The translations under genes and the position numbers were made by a program. Shown here in pieces: positions 57,445 to 64,000 of a stretch of 64,000 bases of DNA. The DNA lies in the NCBI GenBank assembly GCA_963920525.1, contig OY986438.1:124502920-124566919 (forward strand), given 5' to 3'. The notes beneath the pieces are model-generated. The model saw only the letters and a list, made by a program, of their open reading frames with translations, ran no database searches and was not told the origin of the DNA. The stretch's first letter is position 1; each line of letters begins with the position of its first letter. Origin of the DNA: Dichetophora obliterata. Lineage: Eukaryota; Arthropoda; Insecta; Diptera; Sciomyzidae.

Positions 57445-59224
57445 TACATGCTCACTAAGCGACGACGAAACGGCAACGACTTTTGACACCGACGAAAAAG
57501 CCGTTGGTGATCGTTGCAAAGAATTCTGACTAGCTTGTCGTTCGCTTTGTTTACAAAAATTACAATGGATTCCAACAGTTTATTGAGCAAAGTAAAAACT
57601 TCGCCATCGATAGGTCGTTCTTAAAGCATAGGATGAATCTAACATCTACGATTTTATTAGTTTTCTACATCTTCTTCATCTAATAGCATAGCTATTAAAG
57701 CTAATTGTGTATTAGAAAATTCTTCGCATATTTTTTTCTTGTTTTGTTTAATTAAAATGTTTGTTGCCGTTCCGTTAAGCCGTTTTACAATCGTTTCGTA
57801 ACGTGCAGTAAGTGGGCAGAGACCTTAATTCGTTTTTGTGTCAAATACTTTCTTATAACAGTGAAGAACTTTCTTTTTTCTGACAGTGTAGAATTTTTTG
57901 AGTGTAAAAACACCATTTTATTACATAAAGTTTTTGCAATCGAAATTCCAAGAGCCAATCTTATAAACCAAAAAAATTTGGGAATTTTATTTGCGCATTA
58001 TTACCGAAACTTTTCAAAAACTCTGCAACGCACAAAAATATTACAGTAAATAAAATTATATAGTTTTAGAAATGTTGCATATCTTTTGGTTAATACTGAA
58101 AACGCAACTACATAAAAACCGCACGCAGTAGCCACAAGTAAAGCACTTGGCTTTGAAAACGTGACGCTTTTTCAACTTCCACTCGGCTTTAACCCGGAAA
58201 ACTTGCACTAATGTAGACTCACGCACACACACACACACACACACACCCACATATACCCATGCTTCATCGTTTCGAACTTCGTGTACATGTTCGTTTTGTC
58301 AGCTTGTCAGCTGTACGTATGTTTAGCCAATGTTTGGTGTCTATCTGCACTGTGAACCATGTAGCTTAAGGATCTTCCCCAACAAAACCAACCAAACCAT
58401 ACCAATGAGAGAAAACAGAGATTAACATGAGACCACATCGAACAGACGGGACAATTTGATGCCATTCGTTCTATGGGGATGAATAGCAGACGAGTACTTT
58501 GTGTCCAAGCTTGTATTTTGTGGTCAGTCATTGCAATCAAAACAATCAAAACTCTTAAAATACTGATGCACCTTAAGGTTCTGCCTTAAGCTTAGCTAGA
58601 GTGACTACGGATGATGCTCTTCAAATGCAAAAGTTGTTGTTGTTGCATTAAATGTGTGGTCAAAAGAGATATAAACTTAGTGATGGACAACGTTTATAAA
58701 TAGTTTTCTTGGGATCAAAAGATACATGTCACTTTTGTTGAAGTCATGTCAGTTGCAACATTTTTATGTTGCTTGAGCAAAATACTGATGTATGTATGTA
58801 CTTATATTTTATTAAAAGTGAAAAAATCAAAAAAGTTCTGGCATAGTTCATTCAATTAAAACTACACAAAAGTAAAAACTTTCCAAAAATATAACTGCTT
58901 GTCAGAGTCTTACTCTTATCTTTGAGTATTAACTAAAGTAAGTATCTTAGTAGCTGATTTTTTTACTTAAAAAAGCCATGTAAAAGTATTTTGTTTATCA
59001 TGAAAGTGTTTCTGCGTACAAAATTTCGATTAAGGCAAGAATTATATTTCTATGCAAGCAAAATGAGGTTTTACAAAACTAAACTAGTACTATTCACATA
59101 TATATCAAACATGCACATTTTAATTCCTAAATACTTATACGTAACGCTTTTACTTTGAAGAAAGCCAATGCAACTATATATTTCAGAGGATTCTTAGACT
59201 CTTTCTTATTTTAATTTCTTTGTT
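57445..59224. other. Stretch without a recognisable gene
   Basis: No family recognised. There is a CA repeat at 58,221-58,247. Composition is mixed between about 58,100 and 58,650, where it looks like host DNA. Frames at 57357-57590, 58056-58250 and 58307-58549 are short and unsupported. Confidence 0.4.
58221..58247 (+). repeat. CA dinucleotide repeat
   Basis: About 12 CA units between tcacg and cccacata. A plain microsatellite. Confidence 0.95.
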
Positions 59225-59897
59225 GGCGCTACAGCCGTATGTCGATCTTGGGCTCATTTAAGAATATGTGCCAGCCATTTCTGTCCCTCGGCGCCGGGGG
59301 GAATTTCCAAGTTTCGTCAGGTTGTTCTCTACTTAGTCCTTCAAACGAAGATGCGGTCGTTCTCTTCTGCGCTGACCGCCGCTGGTTACCGAAACGAATA
59401 TTTTCTTCATCGAATATTTTTTATATCGTCTTTCATGCGCTGAACCTGACCAAACCATTGAATCCGCTCTATTTTTAACCACTTGACAATGTTGATGTCG
59501 ACGTACAGCTGGAACGTTAGTATATCATTCTATCGCATTTGGTACTCGCCAGCGAAGCAGATGGTGCGTTGATTTTGTGAAGGATATTTCTCTCGAAGAC
59601 TACTTAAGTATTTTCATCTGAACTGCTCAACGTCCAGGTTTGTGATGCATATAGTAAGACGGACATTATACGCGATTGTCGTTTGTCGAGAGAGACCTCT
59701 GCTTCTCAATTGCCTACTGAGTCCAAAGTTACACCTGTTGGCAAGAGTTATTCTTCGTTTGATCTCAATGCTGATGTCGTTGGTTGAGCTTATGCTGGAT
59801 CGCAGATAGACAAAGTCCTTCACAACCTCGAAGGAGGTATTGCCAACTGTAACGTGGGTTCTTAGACGCTGAGACTGTTTGTTCGTTGACACCAAGT
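59225..59897 (-). pseudogene. RTE-like RT C-terminal region
   Basis: Reads VSTNKQSQRLRTHVTVGNTS, then FEVVKDFVYLRSSISSTNDI, then EIKRRITLANRCNFGLSRQL. This 'F.YLGS.I...N....EI..RI..AN...' run with 'GLSRQLRSR.LSR.TK' is typical of the C-terminal half of RTE-like LINE proteins common in insects. The usual G of YLGS is R. Downstream, beyond about 59,615, decayed frames still show W-A-H-style remnants and end near 59,225. The 5' side is cut by the P-like element. Confidence 0.84.
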
Positions 59898-59905
59898 ATT
59901 TCGTC

Positions 59906-61379
59906 CAAAGAAGTAAAATATAAGGAAATGGTGTTGCTTACACATACACTGTACGTGAACTGTCGCACCATTCGTAAATTGTGTGAGCGAGAAAGAGTGT
60001 GTTTTTTGACATTTTTGAGAACCCTGGCATCTGATTGGAAGACTCCTCAGCAAAATAGTTGAAAATAATTTGATTTTAAGCATTTTTCACTGCTTAAAAA
60101 GCAACAATATTAAAGAAAAAATCCACTAAAACAAATGCAATATGAGTTGTGTGGTTAAGAATTGTAATAGTTCCCGAAAACTTAAAAACAATGCGCATTC
60201 GTTCCACAGGTAAATATGTCCATACGGTTTAAATTCTTTTAACAAAAGTGCTTTATTTAGTTTCTAACGATATTTTTTTAACTTATTTGTGTTAGAAATG
60301 TATATATTTCTTATTAAAAATGGTTTAAAAATGCAATTTAGACCCCGTTGATTTTCCGCCAGTTTGATCAAACCACATCTGTCAAAACACAAACACTGCT
60401 TCAGGGGCGCAGTCATTTTTCGCAGTGTTTGGGGCGCTCTTGTTTTCAGCATTGTGAATCAGATTTAGTACCTGTTTGTTAAATTTTTATGATTTTTACA
60501 CAACAACTAGGCAGAAACACCCAAAAAAATTAAGGATTTTAAAAACTTAACCTAATTTAATTTGTAATTAAAATTGAAGTTTAGAATTTATAGGCCTTCA
60601 AATATAGAAAAATTACCTAAAAATCTTGCATTTTTTCTAGTTTTTCAACAAAACTAAGCTTTATGGGTATTAAAACAAAAGTAATGTGCGTATCTATTCA
60701 ACGAGGTGTCAAATTTAGAATTCCATAAGAATTCATTAAGATATAATGTTTTTATAATAAGAATTTGTCTGAAAGACTAGTGGTTTCTCTTTTACGAAAG
60801 CAATACATTAAAAAGAGAATTATTAAAAAGATAACTACATTCAGAACTGCCGTAGACAGAGAAGCCTGTGTTGTACTTACTGAGGTTTGTAAACTCTAAG
60901 CAGCATCCGAAGGCCTCCTTTTGATACATTTATTATTTTTTTTATTAAATTTGGAAAAACCTCGCGATTTTAAGTAAAAAAGGGTTGTACCTTAAATGCA
61001 TGTATTTTTATGTTTGATATCTTGTGGAATAGATACTTGTATTATGTCTCTTTTGATACCCATAAAGTTTAGTTTTGTTGGAAAACTTAAAAAATCAGCT
61101 AAATTTTTGGGCCACTTTTTCCAACGTTGGATGCCTAAAACTTCTAAGCCAATTGCGAGCGATCAAAAATTTTTTAAATAATTAGAGTTGTTGCTATTCT
61201 TGAAATGTTTCTAAAATTTGAATGCATTAGAACAAACTTTAACAGTTTTGGGCCTTCTTTTACGATACAACCGAATACGGCCCTTTGTGATTGTTTCTGT
61301 GTTTGTGTGAACCAACATTAATATAGAAAATACCACACTTTTCTGTTATTACACCACTTCCTTATATTTTACTTCTTTG
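59906..61379 (+). mobile_element. P-like DNA transposon with THAP exon and 8-bp target duplication
   Basis: 1,474 bp. ~30-bp TIRs: caaagaagtaaaatataagg and then aaatggtgt (left), with the complement of the same word (aagtggtgt) at the right. Flanking 8-bp repeats atttcgtc (59898-59905 and 61380-61387) are exact. The 8-bp duplication, the TIR resembling the Drosophila P end (CA-GA-G-AA-ATA-ATAAGG pattern) and a THAP-type first exon (60142-60209) fit the P superfamily. No catalytic region was recognised, so it is an internally deleted copy. It interrupts the RTE-like LINE. Confidence 0.83.
60142..60209 (+). CDS. THAP zinc-finger first exon of a P-like transposase
   Basis: ATG (60142) begins MSCVVKNCNSSRKLKNNAHS, then FHR, ending at CAG|GTAAAT (60209/60210), a good splice donor. 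The two cysteines at residues 3 and 8 and the SFHRFP-like ending fit the start of a C2CH THAP domain (C-x2-4-C ... later C-x2-H), the DNA-binding module of P-element transposases. The exon stops, as often seen, just after the FHR segment. The later half of the domain (the Cys and His pair) should be in a following exon; I could not find it within the element, so the gene is probably broken by an internal deletion. Confidence 0.72.
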
Positions 61380-61387
61380 ATTTCGTC

Positions 61388-62110
61388 TTATTTGCATTTA
61401 CTGCAAGATCAATTGTATTCCACTCTCTTTCTAATCTGGAGAATGCTGCACTGACTTGGCTCGTATAATGATCAATAATATTTATGTCATCCTACAAAGA
61501 CGGATAAGTTTTGCAGGAATACCAAATTCAGACATGGTGGTACATATGTGATTACTTATTGGTTGGAAGGCGGCTTTGTTGTCGACAAAAAGATGGTGGG
61601 TGTCGATTTGTTTTTCTTAGATCTTCTCCAAGATTTGTCGTAGCGTGAATATATTCATGGTCCATGGTGAACTTTCCAGTTCTGAAACCTCACAGATAAG
61701 GTCCAATCAGTTGGTTTACAATGGACTTCAATACTTCACATAAAACGCTCGGCAAGACCTTACATGCGTTAAAAGAATGGCATATCCCACGGTAATTGGC
61801 ACAAATATTTGGATCTCCTTTCTTGTGAATTAATTGGGCAGAGCACATTGAAATTCCAATCGTTTCGAATGCATTTCTCCGACCATATTCGACATAGAAG
61901 CTAGTGAATGCATTTAAATACAGCTTCGCCTCCATTCTTAAAAAGTCGATATCTTATTTGCTGCTTTATAATTTTTAAGCCGAGCTATAGCTGTTAATAT
62001 TTCTTCATCATAGTTGGGCAGCGGCACCTCGACGCAATCATCCGTAATTGTGGTTTCCAGAATATCATCTCTATTTGCGAGATCGAGATTTGCGAGCGTC
62101 GTCATTTATT
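61388..62110 (-). pseudogene. RTE-like RT core with catalytic deletion
   Basis: From 62,110 on the minus strand: VPLPNYDEEILTAIARLKNY, KAANKIS... (family: LKN.KAAG.DG.P.EL.K), then ISMCSAQLIHKKGDPNICAN, YRGI (family: I.P.(H/Y)KKGDP..C.NYRGI.L), then SVLCEVLKSIVNQLIGPYL, ILEKI-EKQIDTHHLFVDNK and GIPAKLIRLCRM. Next comes DINIID....SAAFSRLERE and LAVNANKTK, which belongs after the YADD site. So the 'GVRQGD...YADD' segment is missing; the joint lies at about 61,473. The plus-strand ORFs here are only shadows. Confidence 0.82.
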
Positions 62111-62112
62111 AA

Positions 62113-63275
62113 ATTTTACGATAGAATGAAACCTATTTAGAATTGTATGAAACTATTTTCAATTTAAGCGAACCTTTTTTCTAATGAATTAACCCTTTTT
62201 CGGGTTACACAAAACTATCTTCAAATTGAATGAAACTTTTTTAACTAAGGGAAATATTGTTCCAATTGAATGAAAAAAATTTCAAAATAAATGAACAAAA
62301 TAGACCAAAAAAAAAGGCAAGAACAGCAAAATGATTTATTTTCACAGTTATGGTCACAAAGAAAGATATTCATTCAGTCCTAATACTACCTCTCCTAGGT
62401 TTACCATGACTAGAAAATTCTTTTTTAATTATGGGCAATGCTTGGATTCATAAGACAAATAGCGGATGTTATTTAAAATGTTTATTAATTTATTCTTCAA
62501 TGCTCAATCCTATTGAAAGGACTTTTCAAAAATTAAATCTCACGCTCGCTCAATAGTAAGTGACGAAAATGCAGATCATAATATAAATAGTTGACGTTAT
62601 TGTAGAAAGTGTCCAACAGCTTGATTGGAAGTGATTGTTCAAATTACGTAATGAATATGATAATGCACATTCCACATTCTGCAGATTGCCAACCACTTCA
62701 TTATTTGATTTTATTAGTTAATAAGAAAAATATAGATAAACAAAAAGAATTTATGTATGTTTGTTGCAATTAAGCTTAGGCTAAATGGTCTGTTTTTTTT
62801 TTTATGCAAATAAATAAAATTTACTTCATATTTTTTCCTCCGACGTTTCGCTAGTTATTTTTCAGCTTCCTAAGAAATATTTATTAAATCTTAAAGTAAA
62901 CCAAAATATTGTTTTTATGTATACAAATATAAATATAAAATTGAGACTATAACTGAACAAAGGTAACAATAGATTTTTAAATTATTAAACGAATATGTAC
63001 TTACAAAATTTTAAATTTTACATTAAAAACTGATTTTTACATTAAATTTCATTTAAAGTTTCGTTTAACTCAAAAAAGGTTTAATTTTATTTAATAATTT
63101 TTTTTTTTAGTTTGAAAAAGGTTTCATTCAAATTTAAAAAAGTTTCGTTTGATTTGAAAATAGCTGCATTTAATTTGAAAAAGTTTCACATTAGTTGAAA
63201 ATAGTGTCACTTCATTTGAAAATAGTTTAGTTTAATTCGAAAAAGGTTTCATTTAATCGAAAAATGCTAGAGTGC
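62113..63275. mobile_element. Element with inverted subterminal arrays (GAAACTATTTTCAA family)
   Basis: Near 62,125-62,270 the words gaatgaaacc, atgaaactattttcaattta and atgaaactttttt recur; near 63,050-63,265 the inverted forms (aaaaaggtttcattcaaattt, gaaaatagtttagtttaatt) recur about every 25-30 bp. The interior (62,300-63,040) has no transposase and includes the block shared with 3765-3935. Both outer limits are within a few bases of the RTE-like sequence, so this is an insertion in the LINE; no certain target duplication could be read. Confidence 0.65.
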
Positions 63276-63350
63276 TTAGTGAAGTATTCCCTCAATAAAG
63301 TCAGCGTAGTCTGGATTTCTGATTTGATCATTGCATTAAGAGACCCCTGT

Positions 63351-63657
63351 TTACAAACCATCGGCAAGGCGTCTTATCTTTTCGAAAACTTTTAGGCCCT
63401 CATTTCTGTCACCATACATCTTTATTTTTTCATGCTCGCGACATTCTGCCTCTCTTTTTTCCGTCTGAAAATAATTCTTTCTTTCCTTCCTCATCGCTTT
63501 GTATCGCTCCTTGGCAGCGCGCGTTAAAATCGACTGCAGGGTGGCTTTGTAGGCAGCGTCTTTCTCTGCAGTGCTGTTGAGACTTCTGGTCGTAACACTG
63601 GTTTCGACGAGGTCGGTTGTAGCCAAACACCTCTTCAGCAGCAGAAATTTTTGTCAA
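63351..63657 (-). pseudogene. RTE-like LINE linker between endonuclease and RT
   Basis: Reads EKDAAYKATLQSILTRAAKE, RYKAMRKERKNYFQTEKREA and ECREHEKIKMYGDRNEGLKV, then FEKIRRL. The family form is the highly charged 'K..A....L.....R.A...Y...RR.EK.L.R.KKR..E..E...IE......R.....FY..V' helix between the two enzyme domains. An upstream frame (TKISAAEEVFGYNRPRRNQC) continues the match with 'AAEEV.G' but is shifted. The plus-strand frame at 63571-63939 is the shadow. Confidence 0.78.
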
Positions 63658-63930
63658 CTGCGCGAGTTACGACCCCCACTCAAACGACAACAACAAATAC
63701 ATATACTTCTCAGCCACCACCCAAACCATCGAGGCTCAATACGCCGCTGCAACACTTACAGTAACAATTACAACAAACACAACAACAATACCAAATTAAC
63801 CAACAAGTCAAAGACATCGTTACTACATTTACAACAACAGCACAAACGGCAATTAAATCTCGGCACCCACAACAATAGCACCAGAAACAACAACATAATA
63901 AGCCCCACTGCACTACTTAAAGTGCAGCGT
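63658..63930 (+). repeat. CAA-rich stretch
   Basis: Rich in acaacaac/caacaacaa and cca, but with non-repetitive sequence in between. The plus-strand frame from about 63,670 reads TTTTNTYTSQPPPKPSRLNT before a stop, which could be low-complexity Thr/Gln/Pro-rich coding DNA (for example of a LINE ORF1 or a host protein) or only CAA-repeat DNA. Not assignable. Confidence 0.45.
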
Positions 63931-64000
63931 AATCAATAAGATATTTTAAGTGTTCCAATTTTATTTACACTCTTTCTTTATTTTTTTCCTCATAAATCGC

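Larger units (their letters stand above)
59225..63700 (-). mobile_element. RTE-like LINE, interrupted twice and internally deleted
   Basis: On the minus strand, in order: linker between endonuclease and RT (63657-63351), a junction with the element at 62113-63275, RT fingers/palm (62110-61430), the rest of the palm after an internal deletion (about 61,430-61,388), a P-like element (61379-59906), and the RT C-terminal region (59897-59225). Removing the two insertions gives a collinear RTE-like ORF. Many stops and frameshifts. A second fragment of the same family lies at 38205-38515. Confidence 0.82.

Overview
This is a window of eukaryotic, strongly AT-rich DNA with no bacterial gene organisation. 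The element families present (a DINE-like Helitron with an internal ~142-bp tandem array, piggyBac-like, P-like and pogo/Tigger-like DNA elements, Jockey-type, CR1/L2-type and RTE-like LINEs, a tRNA-derived SINE), together with candidate introns as short as 56 nt, point to an insect, most likely a higher dipteran fly. That assignment is inference. No intact host gene, rRNA, true tRNA gene or CRISPR array could be supported. The window looks like intergenic or long-intron DNA built from nested, mostly dead transposable elements.

Layout. 1-5 kb: AT-rich DNA, a fragment of a repeat also seen at 62.8 kb, then a ~960-bp ATGTT pentanucleotide array. 5.3-10.9 kb: small terminal-inverted-repeat (TIR) and fold-back elements, including one with a tRNA-like module. 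10.9-13.2 kb: a Helitron-like element on the minus strand with about ten ~142-bp repeats. 15.9-23 kb: a run of TIR and fold-back elements: a pogo/Tigger-like element keeping its N-terminal DNA-binding domain, a Tc1/mariner-like element with a palindrome inserted in it, and several large inverted repeats. 25.2-27.9 kb: a Jockey-type LINE split by a TIR element. 29.0-30.1 kb: an element with inverted subterminal arrays. 32.1-33.4 kb: a badly decayed LINE. 33.9-37.7 kb: a 5'-truncated minus-strand LINE whose TAAA-type tail has grown to ~1.1 kb and whose 3' end is tandemly duplicated. 38.2-44.1 kb: an RTE-like fragment, a SINE with target-site duplication, and a CR1/L2-type LINE with a damaged catalytic site. 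45.6-48.9 kb: a second, composite Helitron-like region split by the second copy of the tRNA-like-bearing TIR element. 50.6-54.8 kb: two different piggyBac-like elements placed 5' end to 5' end. 55.3-57.4 kb: a 2.1-kb TIR element that contains exon-like coding pieces. 59.2-63.7 kb: an RTE-like LINE on the minus strand interrupted by two separate elements, one of them a P-like element with a THAP zinc-finger exon and an exact 8-bp target duplication.

The genes do not form a pathway. What they record is an order of insertion: LINEs are hit by TIR elements, Helitrons are hit by TIR elements, and a Tc1-like element is hit by a palindromic element. The most unusual signals are (1) the TIR family carrying a tRNA-like module, (2) the element-specific palindromes repeated at the end and inside each piggyBac-like element, (3) the P-like element with THAP exon, (4) the exon-bearing TIR element at 55.3-57.4 kb, and (5) a tiny conserved first exon with splice donor shared by 21.9 kb and 29.6 kb.
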